This document shows, one piece after another, positions 7,876-15,701 of a stretch of DNA of 18,026 nucleotides. The notes under the pieces are model-generated. The model did not search any database, had not been told where the DNA came from, and saw only the letters and a list, made by a program, of their open reading frames with translations. The stretch lies in NCBI GenBank assembly GCA_964356355.1, contig CAYHGX010000021.1, forward strand, positions 1 to 18,026, in the 5' to 3' direction. The DNA comes from CAYHGX01 sp964356355. Its GTDB lineage: Bacteria; Patescibacteriota; Gracilibacteria; UBA1369; LOWO2-01-FULL-3. The translations under genes were made by a program, and so were the position numbers. Position 1 is the first letter of the stretch; the number at the start of each line of letters is the position of its first letter.

Positions 7876-9453
7876 TTATAAAATTTTCTCCCAATCCTCC
7901 ATAATCTTTTGCTCTAGGCCATGTGCCTCTTTCGTTAGTGAGGTAAATTCGCCCATCAGCTCTTTCATACGGGCATCAAAGTCCACATCGCTCATTTCTT
8001 TTTCTACAATCTCCACGTAGCGCCCGGGATTAAGCGAATAGTCATTGTCGCGTACTGCATCTAGAGTTACAATTTTGCATCTGCCTTTAATGTCTTCGTA
8101 CTTTCCGTAGCCATCTTCTTCACGATAGCGTCGGACAATTCCGGCAATTTCATCTATTTGCTCGTCGGTCCAGGTGCTATGAGCACGGTCAATTTCGGTG
8201 AAAATATCTTGGGCGTTTATAAATAGGATTTTATTTTGTCTTTCTGTGCCGTGTTTGCGCTTATCAAAAAACCAGAGTGTGCATGAAAGAGTTGCGTTTA
8301 AAAACATATTAGTTCCAACAGAAACAATTACATCCACCATCCCAGACTCTACCATCTTTTGGCGTATTTCCTTTTCTGCATTACCAGCATCGCTGGCTGA
8401 GTTAGCCATAACAAATCCTGCACGTCCTTGAGGAGAAAGCGCGCTTAAGAATATCTGCATCCACAAATAATTGGCATTGCTGATTTCATTCTTGCCAGTT
8501 AACGGTAATCCTAAGTAATAACGTGGGTCACCCTGCAATCGAGCAGGGTCAATTACCATCTGTTTATTCTTGTCCTTACCCTTCACGTTGAAAGGGGGAT
8601 TTGCTAGCACAAAATCAAACTTTCCTACGCTTTCAAAAGGATCTTCGTAGAAACTGTTTATTAGAGCAATCTTTCCGGAAAGTCCATGAATGGCCAGGTT
8701 CATCTTTGCTACGCGTACATTAGCTTCTCCTTTTTCTTGGCCATATATTGCCACCTGTTCCATTACTTGGGATTTTTTATTGCTATGTTCAGCTACAAAG
8801 CGTGCCGACTGCACAAACATACCTCCACTACCGCAGGCAGGGTCAAAAATTCTACCATGATATGGCTCTATCACTTCTACCAGGAGCTTCACAATTGATT
8901 GAGGAGTAAAAAACTCTCCTCCTCTTTGCCCTTCAGAGCGGGCAAATTGTCCTAAGAAATATTCATAAATTTCACCGAAGGCGTCGCCTTCGATGTCCTC
9001 TGGGATTTGATTAAAGTTTTTTAATAGTGTGATGAGAATTTTAGTATTTTCATCTGCTTTTCTGGAAAGCTCTGTGTACTGCTTAGGGAGTACGCCGGCG
9101 AGATCACTATTATGTTCTTCAATTGCCTTCATGGCTTCGTTGATAGCTTTACCAATATTGTCAGCTTCGGTAAGACTCAAGAGATAGGAGAAAGTTGCTG
9201 TTTCAGGGATGTAAAGTACACCCTTAGATTTATAGTCATCTGGTGTAACTGGCCGAATGCGTGAACTTTGCGCTTCCTTACGTTCTGCTTCAATCTCTAA
9301 TTTGGCTCTTTTGAACCTCACATCAGCAAACTTCAAGAAGATCAGTCCAAGAACCGGCTCTGTAATTTCATTTAATTTTAAACTTCCATTTGCACGTAGC
9401 TGTTCTGCCGCCGCCCAAAGCTTTTCTTCGAGGTGTTTGCGATGATTGACCAT
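7876..9453 (-). CDS. hsdM: Type I restriction-modification DNA methyltransferase subunit M
   Basis: From the ATG at 9453 the protein is 525 aa. An N-terminal helical domain starts HRKHLEEKLWAAAEQLR. The SAM-binding motif DPACGSGG lies at about residues 204-211 and the catalytic NPPF at 285-288, which marks an N6-adenine methyltransferase. HsdM with HsdS methylates host sites; with HsdR added it also forms the restriction complex. It is the first gene of the minus-strand operon. The reading frame is open further upstream to a TTG at 9510, but that codon lies inside a likely -35 box and adds a segment unlike HsdM, so the ATG is preferred. No Shine-Dalgarno sequence precedes either start. Confidence 0.95.
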   Translation of the reverse strand: MVNHRKHLEEKLWAAAEQLRANGSLKLNEITEPVLGLIFLKFADVRFKRAKLEIEAERKEAQSSRIRPVTPDDYKSKGVLYIPETATFSYLLSLTEADNIGKAINEAMKAIEEHNSDLAGVLPKQYTELSRKADENTKILITLLKNFNQIPEDIEGDAFGEIYEYFLGQFARSEGQRGGEFFTPQSIVKLLVEVIEPYHGRIFDPACGSGGMFVQSARFVAEHSNKKSQVMEQVAIYGQEKGEANVRVAKMNLAIHGLSGKIALINSFYEDPFESVGKFDFVLANPPFNVKGKDKNKQMVIDPARLQGDPRYYLGLPLTGKNEISNANYLWMQIFLSALSPQGRAGFVMANSASDAGNAEKEIRQKMVESGMVDVIVSVGTNMFLNATLSCTLWFFDKRKHGTERQNKILFINAQDIFTEIDRAHSTWTDEQIDEIAGIVRRYREEDGYGKYEDIKGRCKIVTLDAVRDNDYSLNPGRYVEIVEKEMSDVDFDARMKELMGEFTSLTKEAHGLEQKIMEDWEKIL

Positions 9454-9481
9454 AAAATTTGCAACAAAAAATAGCAAGTTT

Positions 9482-9510
9482 ATGCTAGTGGGTTGGGAAT
9501 GAGAATGCAA
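9482..9510 (-). promoter_or_regulatory. Possible promoter of the hsd operon
   Basis: On the minus strand TTGCAT (9505-9510) and TAGCAT (9482-9487) are 17 bp apart, about 30 nt before the hsdM ATG. Both boxes deviate from consensus (4 of 6 for the -10), so this is a moderate candidate. Read-through from the tRNA gene upstream is the alternative but would have to pass the terminator-like hairpin at 9584-9604. Confidence 0.35.
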
Positions 9511-9583
9511 ACTGTATGAAGGAGTTCAAGTTGATTAAGACTTAAAAAGAGGGTGCAGATTTCCTCGAAACAAAGAAATTACG

Positions 9584-9604
9584 AAAAAAGCGTACTTATG
9601 TACG
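9584..9604 (-). terminator. Terminator-like hairpin downstream of tRNA-Gly
   Basis: On the minus strand CGTAC-ATAA-GTACG is followed by C and six T residues, about 52 nt after the CCA end of the tRNA gene. The 5-bp stem is short, so it may be a weak terminator, but position and T-run fit the end of the tRNA transcript ahead of hsdM. Confidence 0.45.
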
Positions 9605-9626
9605 TGTTTGAGTGATTTCTGCAGAT

Positions 9627-9650
9627 GAGGGGAAAGATGCCCCTCTTTTT
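9627..9650 (+). terminator. Plus-strand intrinsic terminator facing the tRNA gene
   Basis: GAGGGG (9627-9632) and CCCCTC (9640-9645) form a 6-bp G/C-rich stem with a 7-nt loop, followed by five T residues. No protein gene points at it on the plus strand. It could insulate the tRNA from antisense reads or end a short RNA made from the palindromic element. The left arm at 9537-9553 is complementary to the 3' half of this hairpin and its T-run, so the two structures exclude each other. Confidence 0.55.
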
Positions 9651-9656
9651 AAGTCT

Positions 9657-9732
9657 TGGAGCGGGTGGCGGGAATCGAACCCGCGTCAATAGCTTGGAAG
9701 GCTATGGTAATGAGCCATTATACGACACCCGC
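9657..9732 (-). tRNA. tRNA-Gly, anticodon UCC, with encoded CCA
   Basis: The minus strand folds as a full cloverleaf. The 7-bp acceptor is GCGGGTG/CACCCGC, the anticodon stem ATAGC/GCTAT encloses CTTCCAA with anticodon TCC, and the T-arm is CGCGGGTTCGATTCCCGC-like with the standard TTCGA core. The discriminator is T and CCA is encoded at 9657-9659. It reads GGA (and probably GGG) glycine codons. A possible -10 box CATAAT lies on the minus strand at 9772-9777. The 3' end joins the palindromic element at 9537-9657. Confidence 0.95.
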
Positions 9733-9821
9733 GATTTCAAAGGTTTTTTGCTCCAGAACTTTAGCGAAATCATTATGAAAACGCAAGAACATTTGGAGAA
9801 GACATTGGCAACTACTTTCAT

Positions 9822-9850
9822 TTGCATTGACTAGTCAAATTCAATAGAAT
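9822..9850 (+). promoter_or_regulatory. Possible promoter of the LCP gene with palindrome in the spacer
   Basis: TTGCAT (9822-9827) and TAGAAT (9845-9850) are 17 bp apart, 25 nt before the LCP start codon. The -10 matches consensus at 5 of 6 positions. A perfect 12-bp palindrome TTGACTAGTCAA (9827-9838) sits between the boxes and could be an operator. Confidence 0.45.
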
Positions 9851-9874
9851 CGCTACACAAAAGTAAAATAATGC

Positions 9875-12004
9875 ATGGTGAAGGACAAAAAAAATATCGT
9901 TGAGAATGTCGACGAGGAGCCAAAAATAGGAAAAGGAAGGATGAGAAGTTTAATTACTTTCAAGAACGTAGTGATTGGCATTTTCGCATTTCTATTCATC
10001 GTTCAATACTTCCAAATTCAAAATGCCTTTGGGACTTTTTCCTTTTTACAGGGCAGAGATAGCTCCTTGATCACTGAAATTGGCCAAATTAAGCAGGCAT
10101 ACACCGATGTGGGGGCCGACCTTAAGGAGGTGCGTGAGTTCTTGCGCATGCCTACTAAGGACTACCTTACAATTGGTGACGATGCGAGTGATGCTGGTGA
10201 TGATCAAAACAAGGATCAACTACAGTTGGCACTTTTTAAATATGTAGACTATCTAGCCACCAACAAGAATCTAGACAAGAATCTAGCTAAAAATCGTTCC
10301 TTCCTTGAAAACCTAAACTCATCAAAACCTTTTGAGGAATTTGCCACTACCCAGGGCCTAAAGAAGAGCGATTTTGTTGAAAGCGATACCGGCATGACCC
10401 TAAGCCTGAAAGACCAAGCCGATAATGTAATCGTGTATTTTTACCTGGATAAAACTGAGGCCACCTTATATAGGAAGACAATTTTAGAGAAAAAGGTCGT
10501 AACAGAAGAGAGTCAGGAGGCTTTTGAAAATGGCTTGAAGGACTTCATTGTCAACAATAAGTCCGCCCTGGTTAATGCAATCAATAAAGTTGCTCTCTTC
10601 AAGCAGCAGGTTGCAACGGCAATCAATTCAGTCGAAACAAAAAAAGCAGTAGAGAGCTTGAAAATCTCAATTGATCCAACTCCAAAAGAGGCAGATGGTA
10701 AAATCGTGTACTCAATATACAACAGCACTTCAGATCTAACTGGGGAAATTGTTATTGCATCAGCTAACGGAAAAATGAGTTTGATTGATATGAATAATTC
10801 ACAATTTACCGTTGAGGTGACTGAGTTAACAAAATCTTTGGTGCCGTTTATAAGCAAACTGGATACGAAGACAAGCATAGAGAAGAAGGTTCTGTCCGTG
10901 CTAAGTGAGGTGCAAAATACAATTAAGGACAAGGGCTTTCAGGTGTTGCTTGAGCAAAATGGTCTAACAATTACCGAGAAATATAGAGAAGATGACTTTC
11001 GTTACTATTTTGATTTGAGTGATAAGAGTGGCAATAAAATTAGCGCGATAGCGATAGAAAAAACTACGGGAGTGATCAATATTGTCCATCCGGATGGCAC
11101 CAACTCAGAAAACCTCCTCTTCTTTGATCCAGAGGTTAAAAAAAAAACTCTAAAGATTCCAGATAAGTTGCCTGCTTTTAGCAAGGAAGCTTCACATGAC
11201 AAGGATACATTCAATATCCTTATTGCGGGTAAAAATGGCAGTTTGGTGGATACCATGATTTTTGCGCATATAAACGAAAAGACCAAAGATATTAGAATGA
11301 TTAGTATCCCTCGGGATCTTCATTTTAATGGCCGGAAGATAAATGCATTTGCCAATTCATATGGCATGCCAGAACTTTGCAAAGCGTTGAGCAAGCTTAC
11401 CGGCTATCAGCTCGATAAATATATTGTAATAGATATGTACGCCTTTATTGACGTAGTGGACTTGATTGGTGGCGTGGATGTGCATTTGGATAAGGCGGTG
11501 GTAGATCCTACCTACAAGGTAATTGACAATGGTATTACTAGCACACTACATTATGAGCCTGGGGACTATCATCTAGGAGGGAAACAGGCGCTTAGATTAG
11601 CGCGTACGCGACATACTAGTTCTGATTTTGCCCGGGCTGAACGACAGCAGATGATACTTGAAGCCCTGCAGAGCAAGGCTCGAAATTTTGGCTTTGGTGA
11701 TTCTGATACTATTTATCAAATAGCAAAAACGGTGCTTGCCAAAACCGAAACTGACATTAGCTTGGAAGATGCGATCGTTTACTATTTTCGCTATCAAAAT
11801 TACGACATTAAATCAAATGACGTAATGTCCTCCGGAAATATTCTTTATTCTCCCCCATATATAACTGCCGAAAATTGTGCTGCAACTGTAGCCTCCACTG
11901 GAGACACCAGCTGTCAGGGTGCAAATCATGCCTATATCTTGATCCCTCGTGATGAAAAATGGGATTTGATTAAATGGTTTTTCAAGGAGAAGTTTGAGGC
12001 CTAA
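9875..12004 (+). CDS. LytR-CpsA-Psr (LCP) family cell-envelope protein with long N-terminal extension
   Basis: This 709-aa protein has a cytoplasmic N-terminus, one transmembrane helix at about residues 29-49 and a large outside part. The LCP domain lies at about 445-600: FNILIAG, D459-T, SIPRD (477-481), IGGVDV (531-536), ALRLARTRH (572-580) and DFARAERQQ (584-592), with the acidic and arginine residues that bind polyprenyl pyrophosphate and metal. LCP enzymes move glycopolymers from undecaprenyl carriers to peptidoglycan or protein. Residues 60-440 are not a standard LCP accessory domain and seem to contain three diverged repeats. The tail has Cys668 and Cys680, which could form a disulfide. 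It stands alone, with its own likely promoter, between the tRNA gene and the copper operon. The polymer it transfers is unknown. Confidence 0.9.
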   Translation: MVKDKKNIVENVDEEPKIGKGRMRSLITFKNVVIGIFAFLFIVQYFQIQNAFGTFSFLQGRDSSLITEIGQIKQAYTDVGADLKEVREFLRMPTKDYLTIGDDASDAGDDQNKDQLQLALFKYVDYLATNKNLDKNLAKNRSFLENLNSSKPFEEFATTQGLKKSDFVESDTGMTLSLKDQADNVIVYFYLDKTEATLYRKTILEKKVVTEESQEAFENGLKDFIVNNKSALVNAINKVALFKQQVATAINSVETKKAVESLKISIDPTPKEADGKIVYSIYNSTSDLTGEIVIASANGKMSLIDMNNSQFTVEVTELTKSLVPFISKLDTKTSIEKKVLSVLSEVQNTIKDKGFQVLLEQNGLTITEKYREDDFRYYFDLSDKSGNKISAIAIEKTTGVINIVHPDGTNSENLLFFDPEVKKKTLKIPDKLPAFSKEASHDKDTFNILIAGKNGSLVDTMIFAHINEKTKDIRMISIPRDLHFNGRKINAFANSYGMPELCKALSKLTGYQLDKYIVIDMYAFIDVVDLIGGVDVHLDKAVVDPTYKVIDNGITSTLHYEPGDYHLGGKQALRLARTRHTSSDFARAERQQMILEALQSKARNFGFGDSDTIYQIAKTVLAKTETDISLEDAIVYYFRYQNYDIKSNDVMSSGNILYSPPYITAENCAATVASTGDTSCQGANHAYILIPRDEKWDLIKWFFKEKFEA

Positions 12005-12055
12005 GCATGGAGCGCAGAGACTTTAAATGAGCCAGCGATGGACCTTTTATTTTTG

Positions 12056-12097
12056 TTGACTTCAAACCGAGGAACCTATACCCTAGGTTGTAGGTAT
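12056..12097 (+). promoter_or_regulatory. Copper operon promoter with CsoR-type operator
   Basis: TTGACT (12056-12061) could be the -35 and TATACC (12077-12082) the -10, with a short 15-bp spacer. ATACC (12078-12082) and GGTAT (12093-12097) form inverted arms 10 bp apart and overlap the -10, resembling the ATACC...GGTAT type of site bound by CsoR-family repressors. The csoR ATG follows at 12109. The arrangement predicts repression without copper and release when Cu+ binds. Arms are seen; binding is inferred. Confidence 0.5.
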
Positions 12098-12108
12098 TAA
12101 CAATCCAT

Positions 12109-12375
12109 ATGAAAACAATTCCAGTTAAAAAGGCTAAGGCCTTGAAATGTGCAAAGCAGGCGCAGGGCACGTTAAACAAGGTGGCGCAAATGGTGGAGGA
12201 CAACCACTACTGCCCCGAAATAATTCAGCAGGTTGATAGTGCCATTGGTCTGCTAAAAACCGCGAAAAGGGAGCTTCTTGCGGGCCACTTAGATAGCTGC
12301 GTGGCTGATCAAATGAAGACTGACAAAGAAAAGGCCATCAAAGAGTTACTAAAAATTTATAACCTTTCCAGCTAA
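12109..12375 (+). CDS. csoR: CsoR-family copper-sensing transcriptional repressor
   Basis: This 88-aa all-helical DUF156/CsoR protein has Cys35, His60 and Cys64. That is the C-x24-H-x3-C spacing of the Cu+ site in copper-sensing CsoR proteins, which distinguishes it from RcnR/InrS-type sensors and from CstR (persulfide), which lacks the His. It would bind DNA as a tetramer near 12078-12097 and leave when charged with Cu+. The N-terminus KTIPVKKAKALKCAKQAQG is basic like other family members and carries an extra Cys14. The gene heads the operon, and its TAA stop shares one base with the ATG of copA, so expression is coupled. The start codon lacks a Shine-Dalgarno sequence. Confidence 0.9.
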   Translation: MKTIPVKKAKALKCAKQAQGTLNKVAQMVEDNHYCPEIIQQVDSAIGLLKTAKRELLAGHLDSCVADQMKTDKEKAIKELLKIYNLSS

Positions 12376-14699
12376 TGAAAATTTCGCAAACATTGAAGGT
12401 AAAAGGAATGCATTGTGCATCCTGTGCTGGAATTATCGAAAAGACGCTGAAAAAAACGGAAGGCGTGGAAATGGCTGAGGTAAATTATGGCACGGAGACG
12501 TTGAAAATCACTTTTGATAGTGAGAAGCTGGGAATTGAGGAGTTGGGCAAAAATATTGATAAACTGGGCTATAAGTTGGTGATGCCGATGGAGGTTGGAG
12601 AGCAGGCGGCAATGAGTGGAGCTGGCGATCACTCTATGAATATGGGCATGAGCCAGTCGAAAGAGCAAAAACTAGAAGAACTAAAATCACTGCGAAATAG
12701 GGTGATTTCCGTCATTCCGTTGGCGGTGATTAGCATTTTTATTATGGGCTGGGAGACAATGGCGGAGCTACAAATGATAGCGCCTCCCACTGTATTCTGG
12801 ATGGAATTTTTCCATCACCTAATGCCTATCTTTGCCACCTATGCGTTGTTTGTAGTGGGGCAGCCGTATCTTGTGGGCGTGTATCGTTTTTTGCGCTACG
12901 GGACTGCAAATATGGACACTTTAATTGGAATTGGTACTTTGGCGGCCTTCATTTACAGCTTTGTTTTGACGGCTTTTGAGGAGACGCTAAGGCCATTTTT
13001 AAATGTGGACCAGACCTATTATGATGTGTCGATTGTGGTGATTGCCTTTATTAGTTTGGGGAAATACATGGAGGCGAGGTCGAAGCTGAAGACTGGAGAT
13101 GCGATTGAAAAACTTTTGAATATGCAGGCGAAGACGGCCCTAGTGGTGAGAAATGGCAAAGAGATGGAGGTGGCGGTGAGTGAGGTGGTGCATGGAGATA
13201 TTATTGTGGTAAAACCGGGATCGAAGATTCCGGTGGATGGGATGGTAGTGGAAGGAAGTTCCTTTGTGGACGAGGCGATGGTAACAGGAGAGCCGATGCC
13301 AGTGGAAAAGAAAATGGATGACAAAGTGGTGGCCGGTACGATCAATACCAATGGCACCTTCAACTTCAAGGCCACGAAGGTGGGAAGTGAAACTTTGCTG
13401 GCTCATATCATCAAGATGGTGGAGGAGGCGCAGGGTAGTAAGGCTCCAATTCAAGCGCTGGCGGATAAAATTTCGGCCGTGTTTGTGCCGATTGTGCTGG
13501 TGATTGCCTTTCTGACTTTGGGGGCCTGGCTCGTGGTGGGAAGTCAATACTTGGGCTTTTCTCAGGCCCTTTCTTCTGGATTAGCTTCGTTTGTGGGGAT
13601 ACTGGTGATTGCGTGTCCGTGTGCATTGGGCCTGGCCACACCGACGGCTATAATTGTGGGTGTTGGCAAAGGTGCGCGTGAGGGAATTTTAGTGAAAGAT
13701 GCGGCAACTTTGGAGAGGCTGCATAAGGTAAATGTGGTGGTAGTGGATAAGACTGGAACAATTACGAAGGGACGTCCTGAACTGATTTTGCTGGAGCCCG
13801 CGGCTGGGATGAAAGAAAAGGATGTGCTTAAAATTATGGCTTCGCTTGAGGCGAAATCGGAGCATCCGATTGCGCACGCGGTGGTGAAATATGGTCGAGA
13901 AAAGGGAGTGGAGATGGCGGAGGTGAAGGGTTTTGAAATCATCAAAGGCAAGGGATTGAAGGGACAAGTAGATGGCAAAGAATACTTTGTGGGGAATGTA
14001 AAAATGGTGGAGGAGATGGGTCTGAAAATTGATAATGAGAAGGTGGAGAAAAGTACGAAGCAGGGAAAGACTCCCGTAATTCTGGCGGATGGCAAGATGG
14101 TGCTGGCGGTGGCGATGGTGGCAGATGCGCTTAAGCCGGAGGCAAAGGAGGCCGTGGCACGACTTCACAAATTAGGCGTAAAAGTGGTAATGCTCACTGG
14201 CGATGACAAAAACACTGCACGCTATATTGCCGATCAGGTGGGCATTGATGAGGTAGTTGCTGAAACGTTGCCACAGGATAAGTTGGCTAAAATTAAGGAA
14301 TTACAGGCTCAAGGATTGATAGTGGCGATGGCTGGTGACGGAGTAAACGATGCTCCGGCGTTGGCCCAGGCTGATGTAGGAATTGCTATGAGCACGGGAA
14401 CGGATGTGGCTATTGAATCGGCCGGAATCACTCTTTTGAATGGAGATATTTCTAAGCTAGAAAAGGCTATTCATCTATCAAAGTTAACAATGAGAGGTAT
14501 TAAGCAAAATCTCTTCTGGGCCTTTATCTACAATATTATCGGCATTCCATTGGCCGGCGGGGCATTTTATCCAATATTCGGTTGGCTTCTTAATCCGGTA
14601 TTTGCTGGATTCGCAATGGCCTTCTCAAGCGTTTCTGTTGTAACTAACTCACTTCGTATTAAAGCTAAAAACTATAAATATGGCACATCAAATACATAA
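12375..14699 (+). CDS. copA: Cu+-exporting P1B-type ATPase
   Basis: This 774-aa copper pump has one N-terminal heavy-metal domain (GMHCASC, Cys14 and Cys17). A His/Met-rich linker DHSMNMGMS follows at 85-93. The membrane and catalytic core shows TGEP at 304-307, the transport motif CPC at 414-416, phosphorylated Asp458 in DKTGT, SEHP at 495-498 and GDGVNDAP. The last helices hold YN and MAFSSVS, matching the Cu+ (P1B-1) subgroup rather than Zn/Cd pumps. It would use ATP to export Cu+ across the membrane. It starts on the last base of csoR and overlaps the next gene by 20 nt. All motifs are intact. Much of the middle is rich in G-heavy codons on the coding strand. Confidence 0.95.
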   Translation: MKISQTLKVKGMHCASCAGIIEKTLKKTEGVEMAEVNYGTETLKITFDSEKLGIEELGKNIDKLGYKLVMPMEVGEQAAMSGAGDHSMNMGMSQSKEQKLEELKSLRNRVISVIPLAVISIFIMGWETMAELQMIAPPTVFWMEFFHHLMPIFATYALFVVGQPYLVGVYRFLRYGTANMDTLIGIGTLAAFIYSFVLTAFEETLRPFLNVDQTYYDVSIVVIAFISLGKYMEARSKLKTGDAIEKLLNMQAKTALVVRNGKEMEVAVSEVVHGDIIVVKPGSKIPVDGMVVEGSSFVDEAMVTGEPMPVEKKMDDKVVAGTINTNGTFNFKATKVGSETLLAHIIKMVEEAQGSKAPIQALADKISAVFVPIVLVIAFLTLGAWLVVGSQYLGFSQALSSGLASFVGILVIACPCALGLATPTAIIVGVGKGAREGILVKDAATLERLHKVNVVVVDKTGTITKGRPELILLEPAAGMKEKDVLKIMASLEAKSEHPIAHAVVKYGREKGVEMAEVKGFEIIKGKGLKGQVDGKEYFVGNVKMVEEMGLKIDNEKVEKSTKQGKTPVILADGKMVLAVAMVADALKPEAKEAVARLHKLGVKVVMLTGDDKNTARYIADQVGIDEVVAETLPQDKLAKIKELQAQGLIVAMAGDGVNDAPALAQADVGIAMSTGTDVAIESAGITLLNGDISKLEKAIHLSKLTMRGIKQNLFWAFIYNIIGIPLAGGAFYPIFGWLLNPVFAGFAMAFSSVSVVTNSLRIKAKNYKYGTSNT

Positions 14700-15699
14700 A
14701 CTGCATGTAAAAGGAATGCACTGCAATGCCTGCGTGCTACTCACGGAATGCGAACTTGCGGATCACCCAAAAGTGGCTTCAGCAAAGTCTAATCTGAAAA
14801 ACGGCATGGTAGAAATCGAAGGAGATTTTGGCGAAATGACGCTCGAGGAGATTGCTCAAGAGCTCACTACCCTACTCTCAGAACACTCACTTTCGGTGGA
14901 GCAGCAAAAGAAAGAGGTAAGGTGGAGAGAATTTGCCATTGCTGTGCCCGTTGCTATTAGTTTTTTGGCACTGTTTGCCTTGTTACAAAAACTGGGTGTG
15001 GTGAACTTAGTTAATTCAGAAAATTTCAATTACGGAACGGCCTTTTTGATTGGTATCGTGGCCTCGCTTTCCAGCTGTATGGCGATCGTGGGAGGCCTGC
15101 TACTTTCTATGTCGGCCACCTTTGCGAAAGAGGGCGATAAGGTGCGACCACAGATACTATTTCACGCCGGAAGGATCGTGGCATTTTTCCTGCTTGGTGG
15201 AGTAATTGGAGCTCTGGGTTCGGCCTTTCAATTGGGCATTATGGGCACTTTTGTGATGGGAATGATAGTGGGACTGGTAATGCTGGTTATGGGGATAAAT
15301 CTTTTGGACATTTTCCATTTTACAAAACGATTAATACCTGGGATGCCAAAAAATTTTGCTAAAAGAGCCTTGAGTATAACCAAAATGAACCACACTCTTA
15401 CACCAGCTTTAGTGGGTATTGCTACCTTCTTTTTGCCATGTGGATTCACTCAGTCGATGCAGCTTTATAGCCTTTCTACCGGTAGTTTTTTACAGGGCGC
15501 ACTTACGATGTTGGCCTTTGCGCTAGGCACTTTGCCAGTACTATCCATGATTAGCTTTAGCTCGATGGCAACTACCACGAGTACAAAATCCGGAATTTTC
15601 TTTAAAAGCGCCGGACTAATTGTGATCATGTTTGCGGTTTTTAATATTATCAACAGCCTGGTAACAATCGGAGTGATTGCGCCAGTGTTTAACTTTTAA
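14680..15699 (+). CDS. HMA domain fused to TauE/SafE (DsbD-like) membrane domain
   Basis: This 339-aa protein begins with a heavy-metal-associated domain, GMHCNAC with Cys15 and Cys18, much like the one in the CopA next to it. From about residue 85 there are six or seven hydrophobic helices of the sulfite exporter TauE/SafE / UreH-like (DsbD_2) type. They include ASLSSCMAIVGG with Cys133 and FFLPCGFTQSMQ with Cys254. These paired Cys sites in the membrane suggest copper or thiol-electron transfer, as in DsbD/CcdA relatives. Its ATG lies within the last codons of copA (20-nt overlap) and the cupredoxin gene starts 2 nt after its stop. A role in copper transport or delivery is inferred from the operon and the metal-binding head. 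Confidence 0.85.
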   Translation: MAHQIHKLHVKGMHCNACVLLTECELADHPKVASAKSNLKNGMVEIEGDFGEMTLEEIAQELTTLLSEHSLSVEQQKKEVRWREFAIAVPVAISFLALFALLQKLGVVNLVNSENFNYGTAFLIGIVASLSSCMAIVGGLLLSMSATFAKEGDKVRPQILFHAGRIVAFFLLGGVIGALGSAFQLGIMGTFVMGMIVGLVMLVMGINLLDIFHFTKRLIPGMPKNFAKRALSITKMNHTLTPALVGIATFFLPCGFTQSMQLYSLSTGSFLQGALTMLAFALGTLPVLSMISFSSMATTTSTKSGIFFKSAGLIVIMFAVFNIINSLVTIGVIAPVFNF

Positions 15700-15701
15700 A
15701 T

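Larger units (their letters stand above)
9537..9657. repeat. 121-bp structured palindromic element abutting the tRNA gene
   Basis: Two perfect 17-bp arms, AAGACTTAAAAAGAGGG (9537-9553) and its reverse complement (9641-9657), enclose 87 bp. The pairing continues imperfectly inward through TTTCC/GGAAA. Inside it AGAAATTAC (9574-9582) pairs with GTGATTTCT (9612-9620) with one G-T pair, and CGTAC-TTAT-GTACG (9591-9604) forms the tip. The right end overlaps the last base of the tRNA's CCA. No target-site duplication is visible. It could be a small MITE-like element, a recombination site, or the template of a structured small RNA. Confidence 0.7.

Noticed and set aside
9454..9510. Extended hsdM start at a TTG codon
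   Set aside because: The extra 19 residues do not resemble HsdM, the TTG lies in a likely -35 box, and no ribosome site precedes it.
9625..9834. 69-aa plus-strand open frame with GAGGGNRTRV
   Set aside because: It is the antisense read of the tRNA-Gly gene; this peptide is a well-known artefact of translating tRNA complements.
13019..14168. Several long minus-strand open frames opposite copA
   Set aside because: They are low-complexity (His/Ser/Pro/Thr-rich) shadows of the G-heavy copA codons, with no domain or start signal.
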